NCBI RefSeq assembly: GCF_030867095.1 | Contig: NC_081826.1 | Location: 38,604,001 to 38,668,000 of the forward strand | Length of the DNA stretch: 64,000 bases | Direction of reading: 5' to 3' | From: Alligator mississippiensis | Lineage: Eukaryota > Chordata > Crocodylia > Alligatoridae | Shown here: positions 24,541 to 37,337 of the stretch, one piece after another | Layout of the letters: each line of letters starts with the position of its first letter | Numbering within the stretch: position 1 is the stretch's first letter | The notes under the pieces: generated by a model | Database searches by the model: none | What the model was told of the DNA's origin: nothing | Seen by the model: only the letters and a program-made list of their open reading frames with translations | Made by a program: the position numbers and the translations under genes

Positions 24541-24656
24541 ATGTGCAACTGACTGAACTGACACGCACACAGCTTCAAGAGGCCGAGAATGATATTAAGA
24601 GATCGTCTTACTAGATGCACACAAATTATACGCAGAAGTAGACTTCAACCAGGAAG
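24541..24656 (+). CDS. Candidate exon 2 with translation start, product unknown
   Basis: The 116-bp segment is preceded by a pyrimidine-rich tract and an AG, and followed by the donor AAG then GTAATG. An ATG at 24589 has A at -3 and an in-frame TGA 30 nt upstream, so translation can start here. The frame stays open for 22 codons (starting MILRDRLTRC, then TQIIRRSRLQPG) and meets TAA just inside the intron, as a real exon boundary would. The exon ends in phase 2. The peptide is Arg-rich with almost no acidic residues, so a mitochondrial presequence or basic tail is conceivable. Upstream, a three-codon uORF begins at the exon's first base. I do not recognise the protein, and a non-coding 5' exon is the alternative. 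Confidence 0.45.
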
Positions 24657-27589
24657 GTAATGAGACAGTTTGAGTTTGCTGTTATAATAATGGACTATTT
24701 GTACATATTTTATTTGTTCTTGTAGGGTATGAAAATACCTAGAAAAATACACATTTTCTAGTATATTTTGGTAAGAGGTGTTTCTTTGAATCATACATAT
24801 TGATAATCATAAGCTGTATCTGTAATTTGTCCTGTTGGTAGTCTTCAGTGTTTGCTTTTCAATCTAAGGGGAAAACTTTTTGAGAGCGCTAAATTTCAGG
24901 TATAACGTTTTAATCTTATGAACAGATTAGGTTTCCCATGCTCTGCTATATAGAAAACTAAAAATACAAAAATAGAAATAAAATTCTGTAAATGAAATAA
25001 ATATTAATCAGTTATCACAGCTGTTCAACTTTGAGTGGCGGGGGGCTGCACCTGTGCCAGGCCTACACTGCATGGGCTGCCTTCCATGCTGTCTAGTGCC
25101 ATGCTGCACTGTGCAGGGCCACGCCTGAGCTGCTGGCTCCTTGGGCCCTGGGGGCTGAACTACCCTGCCCATGTGCCTAGGGGTGGGGCAGGAAGCTGAA
25201 GCTAGAAAAAGGAAAAGGGAGCCTAGAGACCCTGGTTGGGTAGCAGCTAGAATGTTGTGGGGGGGAGATGGAGGAGTGGAAGACCCCTACAGGAATTTCC
25301 AACCTTAAAGACCATTGTTTAAAAGGAAAAAATATATTCTATGTCAACCAGCCAACTTCAGTACTCTTCTTATCAGAAGGAAATGCTTGACAACATTTTT
25401 AAACATGAATATTTAATAGACCCATGTTCTAAATTGTTTTGTAAGTTTTCAGTAAAAGTTAACTTGAGGATTCTTAACAGCTATTTTCATTAGATTTCTG
25501 CAGCAATGTAGTACACAAGCAGGTTTTGTGGAAACATGATGAATTCCACTGCTGATGAAAAACTTGCTTCTAAGTTTGAATTTTTGTGACCTGACTATGA
25601 TTATGCACAAAATGTTCTCCTAGTCTGTTGAACTGGAAGCAGCCATTTGTAATGAAGGCTTTTTTTAACTGCCTGTGTCACTGGGCAAGTTGGTTCTTTT
25701 CTCTGTTTTACTCTCTTACTGTTTATTGCGTTCTAGTGGTCCTCGTGGCTTCTCTAGTTGTAGTTTCTGCTTTCATTTTATTTTTTAAGTGCTACACTGG
25801 CACACTTTATATATTATTTCCTTTTAGTGCACTTTCCCACCTGCTGGCTCAAGAATAAAAAACAAAAGAGTGGAAGACTTCCAAAAAGGAGCTATAAATG
25901 CATTGTATATAAGTAGCGCATTACAAGCCTCAATTACAGACTTTTTTGCATGGTGTACACTCAAACAGCCTTTTGGAGGAGCCTCCTTAGTCTCCACTGA
26001 GCCTGTTGTCTGCTCCTTCAAAATGTCTTCAGGAGAAGACACTTAGCCCAGAGCCCATCCCTCAGCTGAGATATTAGAAGGGCAGATGGAATTAAGGGAA
26101 GAAATAGTATTTTAACCAGACCCTTAATAGCTGAGCTATGAAATGTCTTCTGTGCATTTACAGCAAAGTAAACTGTTTCTAGCAATCAAGCTATTCCTTG
26201 ACTCTACTCCCTTTTTCTGACCTTAATGGAACGAGCAACTTGCTTCTAAGAAAGGATCCTACTCCACCTTCACCTGGGGTTCATGGAAGCAGAAGAGGCT
26301 AAAATGCTTCTGTTCCTTTCCTTCTTTTCAAAGAATGGAGAATTCTGTAGTCTCTTTCCTGTAAAAATATAAACTAAGAATTTGACTCAGAGGATTGACT
26401 GCCACATGACACATCATCTTTCATTAGGCAAGTAGCTAAAACAGTTCAACTACAACCTTCCCTACAAAGTAAAAAGAGCTGTCAAAGGATTTTTTTCCTG
26501 AAAGATGAAAATGAGAACAAATTCTTGGTTGTTCACTCATTTTCTGAATAATAACTTGTGCTGGATTTCCAGCACATAATTGCCATATACAAAGCCTGCA
26601 TCAAATGAATTTAAGAGAAAACCTAATAGTCAAGTTATACAATTGTTTCCTCAGGTTCAAAAACCTTCTCTCTAGAGATCAGAGTAGCACTTAAAGATAT
26701 ACTCAACAAAATCACTGAAGGGGGGTACCTTACAGGAATCATGAGCTAGCATCAGCTGAGCTGATTATACCTACCTATTCATTTATATTTACTGAGCAGT
26801 TCTCCCCTGGATGGAAGCTTTCTTTTATCCAAGTAAAACATAAAAAATACTCTTCAGAATGCAACTGGCCTTTAATGTGACAAATGTTATAGACTAGGAC
26901 TTTTTAAACTTGTTGGACAACGTTAAGGCTATCTCTTGGAATAGTGATTTTTTTGGACTGAAGGATCTGGAGGGTTTTTTGTTTGTTTGTTTTCTAAAAC
27001 TAAACTAAAACTTGGGTTTCAACCCTTCCATAGCCCCATATATTTTGTGCAGAAACTCTAGAATATGCCTTCATTGCTATTTCAGAAGAGAGCTTTTCTT
27101 ATCCATGGCTTCGCTTCCAACAGAATATATTCTTGAAGATTTGCATCTAAACTTGGAGCCATGCAAAATATGAAGAAATTGTATCCTTTGTCCCTTTTAA
27201 TAAGTCATTGGTATCACTCCGTTTCAACCCCTACCTCATTCCCACCCCAAATCCCTTAGCCCTTAAGCTTTCCTCTTAATGAACCAACAAGTTAATTGAG
27301 CTGGCATGTATTCAGATCAGTGATACCTTTTAGTTTTGAGGAAAGAATATTTTACTGAATTTGATGCACAGGCTTTCCACAAAAGTGCAGCTCATTTCTA
27401 ATGCCCTCCAAATACAGAAAACTTTCTTGAAGTTGTCAAACCTCCAAGGCAGTATTTCAGCCATGCTCCTGTTACCACGCCAAAGTTTTCTAGGGATCAA
27501 CTTTATTATGTTTTTGTTTTCAGAGATACTGTTCTTCAGGATTGTTGCGGGAAAATGCAGATTTTCTCTTTTAGAGGGGAAAAATGTGG
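24657..27589 (+). other. Probable intron, nothing firm
   Basis: Mostly AT-rich. A GC-rich patch at about 25035-25310 looks like an interspersed repeat fragment but lacks ends I can define. No exon with flanking splice signals and a matching frame was found. Confidence 0.4.
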
Positions 27590-28170
27590 GAAACCACGGG
27601 TTTCCCCTTGTAGGCTGGCAGAGTTCCAGCCTGCAAGGGGCAACTTGGGGCTGGGGGGAGCAGATGCAGGGGGAGCTATGTCCATATGCATGTGCATACT
27701 TGCACATGGCAGCCAGGCAGTGTGGTGGAGAGCAGCTCCTGTAGTTCCCTCCAGGTAAGTCTATGGAGGGGGGTAGGTGTGAGGGGGTGTGCACAGGTGG
27801 TGTGTTTGAGGGGGGGGCATGTGCCACTCCTGACCCCTCCACGTGTCTTCTGTGCCCACCGACACCCCCCCACACATCACTTGTGGCCCCCCATCCCCTG
27901 CCAATGCATCACCTCTGCCCACACACCCCTTTCCCCATACACTCATCCCCATTCTCATACAGTGTGGGGGAAAGGGGGACAGTGGGTCATGAGTGAGGGG
28001 CATCAGGGTGAAGGTTCAGCAGGGCTGGGGAGGATGGGTGGCTGTGGGTTGGGGCGAGTGGCAGGGGCAGGTGCAGGGCACTGGCATATTAGGGCAGCTC
28101 AGCGCCACAAATCAGCAGGGGGGGCAGCCACAGCTGGATCTACCTGGTAGGGGCAGGGGGAGCTCTGATT
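27590..28170. repeat. GC-rich repeat-like block with a hairpin
   Basis: Purine- and pyrimidine-skewed GC-rich sequence with many CACCCC and GGGGTG words. At 27604-27640 a 15-bp inverted repeat (CCCCTTGTAGGCTGG, loop CAGAGTT, partner with one change) forms a hairpin. Overlapping frames on both strands are compositional artefacts. CpG is scarce, so it is not a promoter island. Confidence 0.4.
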
Positions 28171-28475
28171 TTTTTTTTTTTTTAATGATAAAGTAGTGGT
28201 GTTTCATTTTAATTGGTTAAACACAGATTTTGGGTTTTTTAATCAGAATTTTGGATGGTTCTTTTTCTTTTTTATTACATCAGAGAACTTTGGATTTTTA
28301 AATAGAGAAAACTAGGATCTCTGCTATGATAAAGGTGGTAATAATAGGAGAACTCCAGAGAAAGCAATAGTGATGCTGGGTTACACTGTCATGCTGAGTT
28401 ATCCAGTTCCCTTTCTGAGAAGAACCAGGGAAGGTGTAGTGCACAGAACCTTGGTATGATCCAGTTACACACTTA

Positions 28476-28928
28476 GGGCGTATCCAGATGAGGCCAGTTC
28501 TGCAGTATGTGGCACTGCAAATACGTCAACAGTGCCACATATCTTACAGTCTGGTGTTCTCCACACTGCAAGGGTACAATGCCTGTGTGTGCAGTGCTCT
28601 GGGGTTTTTTCCATGGGTTTTTTTTTTTTTTGACTCCTGGATATCAGAGCAGCACACATTTGGGCAGGGCACACTGCTCTAAAAGTGGAGCTGGGCCACC
28701 TGGAGCTGTGCTGCAGCTGCCAGTGTCAGGCTCTGCCCAGCAGGAGCACCACAGCTGCAGCCCCAGGTAAGGCTGCTGGGGCCTCCCTTATTGCCCTTAA
28801 GGTAACTTGCCACATGCCAAAGCGTGTGTGGCATGGGCATTCCCTGGGGACAAGTAGCTGAGGTGCAGGGTGATCCGCTACTACTTGTCCCTGGGGAATC
28901 AAACGTCCGCACTCATCTGGACACGCCC
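28476..28928. mobile_element. PIF/Harbinger-like MITE, copy 1
   Basis: The 453-bp element begins GGGCGTATCCAGATGAG and ends CTCATCTGGACACGCCC, a 17-bp inverted repeat with one difference, between TTA duplications (28473-28475 and 28929-28931). A 3-bp TTA target is the hallmark of PIF/Harbinger. It contains a T-rich stretch near 28618-28632 and GTGGCATGGGCATTCCCTGG words shared with copies at 33.05, 49.16 and 58.30 kb. No transposase. Confidence 0.8.
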
Positions 28929-29059
28929 TTAGTGGCTAACTAGGGTAAGGTACATGTTCACTAAAACTATTTCAATAAATCTTTCTTCTGGAGACTGTGA
29001 TAGACAGTGAAGTAGAAAAACCTTTTCCTTGCTTAAAAAAAAGTGTTGAATGAATTGGT

Positions 29060-30271
29060 TCATTCAGTCCAGACTGAGTCGTCAACTACATCCGTCTCCT
29101 CAGGCTTCAAATCTAAATCTTGAGGACTGGGTGTTGTGTGCTTAATCCAGACTTCATGTGCTGTAGTTGTTTTTTTTGCAAGTATACTTCTAGCAGTTCC
29201 TCTGACAGTACTGTAAACATTTTACTGAAAAGCTGAGCAGCTGTATGTGCTGTAAGTCTTCTTGATAATAGGCAAAGAGATTGTTTGTTGTAGGAGAAAC
29301 CAGCAGACTTTAGAAGCCCATTTGGGCCCATTAGCCTATGTCCTAATGAAGCATACTGAATGTATGCTTCATTAGGATGAAGCAGATGTTGCCTTTCACT
29401 CAAATTCCTACCAGAAATGATAGTTTCCTTATCCATTTCCCTTACCTGTGAAGTTTTAATTGACCTGGTTGACTTCATGAGTTGAATAGAGAAAACCATT
29501 CTTTCTGATATTAAAGGAGGCATAAAATATGCTTCCACAGGAAACCAAAAGCCTGTTCATTCTGTTTTGAAGGTCAGAGATGGAGGTGCTAAAGTTCCAG
29601 GTTTTTTCTACACAATGGATACGGAATGGTATAGTCAAATTTACAGATTATCAGATACGCCAACACTTTGGTATTGTAAGGTTTGCCTTTCACCAGGGCT
29701 TTGAATCTTGTGAGAACATAGAAAGAAATGGTGCAAAACTCCCACCTGATGATCTTTTCCACATTTCTAAAATACTGTGGTCATAAATGTCCACAACTGA
29801 AGTAATACTGCGTTTGGATGCGAAGAACCTTTTTCCCAAATTTCTTACCTATCTGGTTGTCCTTCTTCCCCCTTCACCTACTTTCTCTTGTGCAGTCTGT
29901 ATTTGCTTTTTCTATATGTAGTTGGAGGACTTTCAGTCACAACGCTGTTACCTGTGCTGGTAACAGCAAGTTGCAGGAAAAACTTTTCTATGACTTCTAT
30001 GACCTGACACCATCACAAGACACTCAGCTATGGTAAGAGTAGAAGAGAGCCTCTCAGGCCCAACTGAAAAGTACAGTGTTTTTCCACTATTAACAATTAA
30101 GAAACTGTTCCAGGATAAATTAGACAGTGAACTAACAAATTTGTTTTTAACGATAGAAAACTCTAGGAACAAACAGAAGAATGCACCCTGCTTTGCAGAA
30201 ATGCAGAATAAATTTATTTTGATTATTCTTCCTTCCTCAATTAGACAAGCAGCAGACAAAATCTGTTTCAA
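29060..30271 (-). pseudogene. Degraded protein-coding tract, probable processed pseudogene
   Basis: On the minus strand, protein-like reading jumps between frames over about 1.2 kb. Landmarks in order are NSGKTLYFSVGPERLSS, VIEKFFLQLAVTSTGNSV, TESPPTTYRKSKYRLHKRK, SITSVVDIYDHSILEMW, EAYFMPPLISERMVFSIQ, LLHPNEAYIQYASLGHRL, AGFSYNKQSLCLLSRRL and finally LKPEETDVVDDSVWTE before a stop at 29060-29062. At least three frameshifts and several stops interrupt it. Segments join without obvious introns, which favours a retrocopy antisense within the presumed host intron. I cannot name the parent; the terminal acidic tail and the regular spacing of conserved-looking blocks argue against chance. No poly-A or target duplication was pinned down. 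Confidence 0.55.
29341..29377. repeat. Perfect 16-bp-arm hairpin
   Basis: Arms TCCTAATGAAGCATAC (29341-29356) and its exact complement (29362-29377) flank the 5-nt loop TGAAT. It lies inside the coding-like minus-strand tract, where the arms read as part of LLHPNEAYIQYASLGH. Confidence 0.9.
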
Positions 30272-31185
30272 GCATTGGCTTAGGTCATAGAAAATGACTA
30301 CAGTAGTGCAGATACTTTTCTCTTATATTGCTGAATCAAATTCTTGCAGATGCTACTGGTTAAATACTAGGATAAAGCCATCTTTGAATCTATGCTTTTC
30401 AAAATACTCATGACTTTGTTTATGCTACCTGAAGTATAAATAGTGTAACTCTTGGGGCTCCTTAATTAAGCTATATATCTTGTTATCCTGAAGATTTTAG
30501 AGACCGTTCATTTGCTTTACTTTTTCAGAGCATTGGCTAGTTTTTTTTAATCTCATGATGGCTGACTAAACTTTTATGGAAGATGCAAGTAATGGCATCA
30601 CTGAAGAGAGCATACGCACAATTAAGCAGTAAACCACAGTATGTTTTATAGTTTAAATTTGCTTTTGGCAAAACTTTTGACTTCATTGCAGTTATGTTTG
30701 CAGGGCATTTTAGTTCACTTTATCTGTTTACTTGGCATTGAGCCTTCAGCCATCACAGAAGTGCACCATTAGTAAAGGAGTACATGCACTAATATATTTT
30801 GGAGCATCTGGAATACGAGTGGAAAAATAACCAAATTTCCAATTGATAAAAAATAGTTCAGAGAAATGACAAATTTGGACTCTAAAGGGAGCAGCCTTCA
30901 GTATCACTGTAGTAGGTAAAACAGCAGGAAAAGTTGAGGTATAAATAGATGGTCAGTGATGTCTCAGCTGTTAATAATGTACAAAAATGTGAAGATGAAC
31001 TCTTTACGGTATATGATGAAGACTGGGAAAAATACTTTGAAGCTGATAGCTTGTTTACCTAATGTTGTTGCCCAGATACTGTGGTGAGTGCATTAGAAAT
31101 GCTGTAATGGATATGGTTTCTGGGAAGCTGTTTGACTTCTAAAATCAAATTCAGTGTGAGATGATACACAAAATGCTACAAGAAG
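30272..31185. other. Non-coding stretch, nothing recognised
   Basis: AT-rich, with short chance frames only. Confidence 0.5.
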
Positions 31186-32945
31186 TTTCATAGTTGGTAG
31201 GGTCGGAAGGCACCTGAGCAGATCATCAAGTCCGACCCCCTGCCATGGCAGGAAAGAGTACTGGGGTCAAACAACCCTGGCAAGGTGTTTGTGTAGCCTC
31301 CTCTTAAAGATGCCCAGGGTAGGAGCCAGCACCACTTCTCTTGGAAGTTGGTTCCAGATCCTAGCCGCCCTTACTGTGAAGTAGTGTCTCCTGATGTCTA
31401 GCCTGAATCTACCCTCTGCCAGCTTGTGACTGTTATTTCTAGTCACTCCTGGTAGTGCTGGAGGGAACAGGGACTCCCCCAATGCCTGCTGGTCCCCTCT
31501 GACTAGTTGGTAAATGGCCACTAGATTCCCCCCCAGCCTTCTTTTGTGGAGGCTGAACAGGTTCAGGTCCCTTAGCCTCTCCTCATAGGGCCTGTCCTGC
31601 TGCCCCCTGATCATGCGAGTGGCCCTCCTCTGGACCCTCTCCATGTTGTCCACATCCCTCCTGAAGTGTGGCGCCCAAAACTGGATGCAGTACTCCAACT
31701 GCAGCCTGACCAGTGTTGCATAGAGGGGGAGGATCACCACCTTGGACCTACTTGAGATGCACCTGTGGATGCATGACAAGGTACAGTTGGCCTTCCTGAC
31801 TGCGTCTCCACACTGTCGGCCCATGTTCATTTTGGCATCAATAATGACTCCAAGATCCTTTTCTGCCTCTGCATTGACAAGAAGGGAGTTCCCCAGCCTG
31901 TAGGTATGCTGCTTGTTCTGTTCCCCAGGTGCAGCACCTTGCACTTGTCAGTGTTGAAACCCATCCTGTTCACATCCGCCCATCCTTGTAACCTGTCTAG
32001 GTCCGATTGCAGCCTATTCCTCCCTTCTAGTGTGCCCACTTCCCCCCACATCTTAGTGTTGTTTGCGAATTTGAACAGGGTGCTTTTTTACCCCCTCATC
32101 CAAGTCGCTTATGAAGATGTTGAACAGTGCAGGCCTGGGGACCGAGCCCTGGGGAACCCCACTGCCCACATCCCTCCAGGTCGAATAGGACCTGTCCACC
32201 ACCACTCCCTGGGTGCGACCCTCCAGCCAGTTAGTGACCCAATTGACTATGTAGGTGTCAATGCCACAGTCCCCTAGTTTTTTTACTGAGAATGGGGTGA
32301 GAGACTGTGTCGAAGGCCTTCCTAAAGTCCAGTAATACTGTGTCCACTACTATACCTGTGTCTTAGGATTTTGTGACCTTCTCATAGAAGGCTACCAGGT
32401 TGGTCTGACAGGACCTGCCTCTAATGAACCCATGTTGGTTGCCCCTAAGCATAATCTCCCCTGCTGGCCCCTCGCAGACATGCACCAGGATAACTCTCAA
32501 AAAGCTTATCTAGGATCGAGGTAAGACTAACAGGCCTATAGTTTCCTGGGTCTTCCTCCCTTTTTTGAAAAATGGGAACCACATTGGCCCTTTTCCAGTC
32601 CTCTGGCACCACGCCAGAGCACCGTGAGTGCTCATAAAGCCGTGCCAGGGGTTCCGCAATGACCTTTGCTAATTCCCTCAGCACTCTGGGGTGGAGATAG
32701 TCAGGACCAGCTGATTTAAATGCATCCAGTCCCTCCAGAAGTTCCCTGACTAGGTCCTCACTGACCCTAGGCCTGGATGTGCCTCCCCTGGGGCCTACGG
32801 TGGGTGGGGTGGCCTGGTCCCTGCTCAGAAAAATGGAGGCAAATAAACTGTTAAATAGGTTAGTTTTGTTGTCTGGTGCGACGCCCAGATTTCCTAGTAT
32901 GCCATGCAGAGGCCCCACATTACCCGGTACCTTCTTTTTACCCCC
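31186..32945 (-). mobile_element. CR1 LINE, minus strand, polymerase to tail
   Basis: About 1.76 kb of CR1 ORF2 reads on the minus strand: GNVGPLHGILGNL near the 5' end at about 32900, FKSAGPDYLHPRVLREL, NYRPVSLTSILDKLFES, then the polymerase core and the C-terminal LEYCIQFWAPHFRRDVD, ERVQRRATRMIRG and RAARIWNQLPREVV. The 3' end near 31186 has the GATGATC...CCTTCCGACC tail. Several frameshifts are present. Motif C reads FKFANNTKM, so both catalytic aspartates of FADD are Asn (codons near 32058-32063). It is closely related to the plus-strand copy at 45.4-48.1 kb, in opposite orientation. Confidence 0.92.
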
Positions 32946-33052
32946 TATGTACTAAAAGAAGTATGTTAAGTTTCCTTATTTTTAAGGCTTTGTTTTGGAA
33001 TACTTGAATTAAGGTGGCCTCTGCAACCTTAACTCAGCCCCCTTGGCCACAT

Positions 33053-33543
33053 CCATATGAGCTTGGATGTTTGGTTCCCCCAAGACAATTAGCAGCAGTA
33101 CACCTTGTGCTGGCACTTGTTGTCCCCAGGGAATGCCTATGCTATGTGCCCTCTGGTGCACAGCAAGTTACCCTGGGTGGGGTTGGGAAGGCTGGGGCCA
33201 GTACTGGGCTGGCCCCAGCAGCCTTATCTGGAATCCTGGGGGCTCCTAGCACTGCAGCAGTGGTAATCCTGCCGCACTGAGCCTGGCTGGCAGCCAGAGC
33301 ATGGATCACGATGGCCAGGCTCTGGTTTTGAGCAGCATGCACTGTTCCCACATACATCGCTCCACTTTTTTTTTGGTGTGGGTTTTTTTTTTTGGCCCCT
33401 GGATATCCAGGGGTCAAGCTCCCTCCCCTCCCCCGTGCTGTTCCATTGCAGTGTGGACAGAAGCTGAACATGTGGTATGTGGTGCTGCAGATGTGTCCGC
33501 GGCATCACATCCCGCATGGCTGCACTTGTCTGGACACAACCAT
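33053..33543. mobile_element. PIF/Harbinger-like MITE, copy 2
   Basis: Same family as the 28.5-kb copy, mostly in the opposite internal orientation: TGGCCACATCCATATGAG at the left and TTGTCTGGACACAACCA at the right, with the TGTCCCCAGGGAATGCC and T-run segments inside. Terminal repeats are worn and the 3-bp duplication is not clear. No coding content. Confidence 0.7.
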
Positions 33544-36500
33544 TGTGTACATGCATTAGGACTTCTTCAAAGAATGAGTATTTTGGCACAACTTTTTTGA
33601 TAAGGCCAAATATATTGTTTTTGAATTTCTTTTTTGAAAATCATTGAAGCTTTGTGGCTAAAATTAAGAAAAAAACCCCAAATTAAAACCAAAAGCGGTC
33701 TTGAGTAGACATCCAGCGTAGAAAGTTCCCAACTGTGTAAGCTTGTCAGTTTTATTATGGGGAAATATGGTGCAACCTTTTATATTAGTGGAATTACTAG
33801 CACTGCCTGAAATAAGAAATTGTTCTGTTTTGCTTGCAGTAGATGACAATTATTAAACATTAAAAGTGAGGTGAGTCATGATGCACTTGACTTTTGGCCA
33901 TTTGGCTTGCATCTTCACCAGTTCAAGGTTGTTTATTTCTAGCTTAGCTTAATGTATGATGATCTGCTTACCCTTCTGTTCTATCCCTCCCCTGCTCTGT
34001 AGAAGGAACTGTTTCTTTGCAGACATCCAGCAAGGCTACTGCCCCTTTTGCAACACTTCTAGCCTCCTAGGGGCTGCTCTACTCCCTTGCCCTATGTAGT
34101 TGGTCTGCAGATGCAACGTAAGTTGATAAATTTCACATTCATGCCTCAGAGCATACACCATAAAAGGACAGAGTAGAGCATGCCAACTTGGGAACCTGGC
34201 TATTGTTACATGAGCTGTGAACTTTGAAGTAAAGCTTACCAGAGATTGTTATGGAATACTAGAGTGCAGGCTAGTTGCAAAGAAGACAGTCTAGTAAATT
34301 ACACCTGAGCAGGGCAGCAAAAAGTAGTTTTTAAATTGTGAAAACTGCTTGATGAGAATGCAATATTACACATTGTGTCCTCTACTTTTGCAGAAGTACT
34401 GTTATTTCAAAGGTATATATTGTTTGTTTAGTACTAAATACTTATTTTCTTTGCCTCAGATTCTATTTTTGGTAGATCCCAGTTGGCTTTTCTGCCATCT
34501 TGCCACTCACATTTGTGTGCATTTTGGGGTTGTTAATGTCCACTAATGCATGTTGCACTAATATATCAGCACAAATACTAGTATGTGGATGACAACTGTA
34601 TTGTAAAACTTCATGAACTGTTTTAAACCTCTTAATTTTTTGTACAGGGATTTTTTTTATAAAGAATTAAAGTGTAAGCATAACTAAATTACTCCTTGGG
34701 GCAAAGATTTTTTTTCTAGCGTGTGCCATTGTGCTAGGTAATATACACATATCTGTATTTTGCTGTGGTCTAAATAATTAACTAGTAATAAGCTACTTAA
34801 GTTTCAAGGCCTATCAGAATCCAAAGGAATGAGTGTACAGTATGGGTTAGTAACTGTATAGCACTCCTCACCTTTGGTTGAGACAACTCCATTTCAGTTC
34901 AACTTGAAATCACTAGAGGTATGAACTAAATTACCGTATGTATTTAGTTGCTATTAAAGTTTTCTTTGTACAACTAAAACTACGTATAATGACCTGAGTG
35001 AAGTGCTATTGAAAAATGCCTGCTTTTGTAGTGCATGTTTTGTGGAGTAGTCCACAGTTGCTTACCTTTGTAAACTGGTATGTTAGATAAATATGAAAAT
35101 ACGTGCTAGTAAGGAGTATTTTTAAAACAACAGTTGTTGAAAAATCTTCTTTTGGTAACAGTTTTCCTTTTATTGAAAGTTTAATTCCTTTCAAGTGATA
35201 TTATATAAGTGTTTCCTCTAGTGTACTTCTGTAATTATTTTCTTTGGAACTATATGAGGAAGTAGATTATTTCAAGCAAGCAGATTATTTCAAGCAAGCA
35301 GTGAAGCTCCTGACACTAAGGAAAGCTTCCTTCAAAAGTAATTTTAGTATCGATAAGTAAAAATTAAATATTTTGTACCTTGTACGTGGTGTTTTTAAAT
35401 CTGTTTATAAAATTACTGAGATTTTAATCTTAGGTTCTTGTAGGGAAGAGTCACTATTATAGGACACCAGATGCTATTGCAGGAAAAAAATTGAATTGAT
35501 TTTTGTCTGCTGTATATTTTAGGGTGCATTTATGAAGTATAAAAGACAAAACTTAATTTTGGGGATGAGGTCCCTTGAAATGAAAAGGTAGTCCATCAAG
35601 ATTATTTTTGCATGAAAATATCTTATTGTTTCATTAATTCCTTACCTGTGGTATCCTGAAAAATAGAAAATAGAATATAGTCTAGTTGTATTTAGTTTTT
35701 CTTGGAAAGTATGCCAGTTAAACAGATTATACACATGGATTTTCAAAAGAGCTCAGGACTGTCTTTATTCTCCATATTAGCTGTTGGATATTGAGCACTG
35801 TTGAATGTCTTGTTGCTTCATTTGAACTTCATTGGAAGTTAAGCTTCTTTAAATAAAATCTGACTGATTTTTCTTTAACGTGCAGTACACTTGGAGTTCT
35901 GAGTGACTACAGGTAGAACTACAAGTGTTTTGTACTGCTGAAAAATCAGGCTCCATGTAGCTTTTTAAGGGATTGTTTTTCTCTGTCTCCACTTAAACTT
36001 TTCATCAAAGTTTGTTTTGAAAAGCATGACTTTCTAACAGTGATTATAATCTTTCAGCTATTTCCAGGCTGGAAAGCTAATAGTAAGAAATAACACACAA
36101 TTCTGAGCTTCTCTAATTCTGTTGCACTTTGTCTCAGGTTTTGGAAAAAGAGCCTTGTCTAAGTAGACTGGTATAGTACCTTAATCTATTGATTTGAAAG
36201 GTTTGATCTGCATTAAGTATGTTTCTAAGATAAATATTTTGATTTAAACTCTGTAAAGGAGATTGGAATGCTTTAAACTGCAATAGGAAACACAGAAAGG
36301 AAGAATATTTGAAACTTTGTATTTTCCCTGGATTTAGATGCCTAACTATAAATAGGCATCTATGGCAGAGGAGAGACATGGAAACAAGAAAATAAGGATG
36401 GGGCTTTGCAGCATGTTAGCTTTCTGTGGTGATTGCCTAAGTGCACACTTACCCTGTCCTTAAAGCAGTGCCCAGTTTGGGGAAGAGGAAGGGAGTAGGA

Positions 36501-37337
36501 CTGTACTGGTCTGCAAGGAAAATGGAGTAACAAGGCAAAGCCTCCAGCCCCTTCCTCAGCCAGTCTGGGAAGTGGGTAGCAAGCAGCTGAGACTGGGAGC
36601 AGAGTGAAGGAGGGAGCAGTGGGGCAGAATGCTCATCTGCTTTTGACTCTAGGACTTCTTTTTGAGCAGCAGGCAGGGGGTGGCACTGCTCCCTCCTCTT
36701 GGCTTCCAGGCTTCAGTAGGACCAAGAACTGGGCTTAGGGAGGCTCTCCTTGAGCTGCTTCCCAGCCCTGCTGGCTTTTAAAATGCTACTCTGCTGGGTG
36801 GCATGGGTGGCAAAGTGAATCCAGTGGGGCTGGCAGCTCCCTCCTTCTACCTTCCCCTCCACCGTCTTCCCAAAACTGGGGGCTGCCTGTTTTGGGGAAG
36901 AAGCAGGGAGCAGTGGCTGCTGCCATTCCTTTCCCCTTTTAGATCCATCTGGGAGAAGAAGGAAGAGCCTTCAACCTGCCTCTCACTCCAGGGACTCTGT
37001 GAGAAGCAGGCAGAGAACTTGTAGTGCTGCTGACTCCATTTGACTCCTGGTGCATGGGAGAAAGTGTATAAATGTTCATTTTCCCAGGAGAAACTCTCCC
37101 TGGTTGGAGTTGGCTTATTTTTCTCCTGGAATTCCCTTCTTTGGTCTGGAAGAAAGAGCATGAATGTTTACACACATTTGGTTTCTTCTGGGAGAACAGT
37201 GATTCTCCCAATAGAAACAGAATGCCTGTACATGGCCACTGAAGGGTCTCACCAACAAATCAATCATTCAACAAAATTTTGTCTCATCATTGTGCATTAT
37301 TTTCCATTTTGTATTGGATTCAAACATTATGTATGTA
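33544..37337. other. Non-coding stretch, nothing firm
   Basis: AT-rich to about 36400, then moderately GC-rich to 37000. A short tandem duplication (CAGATTATTTCAAGCAAG, about 35263-35300) is the only structure noted. Frames at 36803-37561 lack motifs and splice context. Confidence 0.45.

Noticed and set aside
27330..28196. Overlapping frames of up to 181 codons
   Set aside because: Compositional artefact of a GC-skewed repeat-like block with Cys/His/Pro-rich random peptides and no domain.
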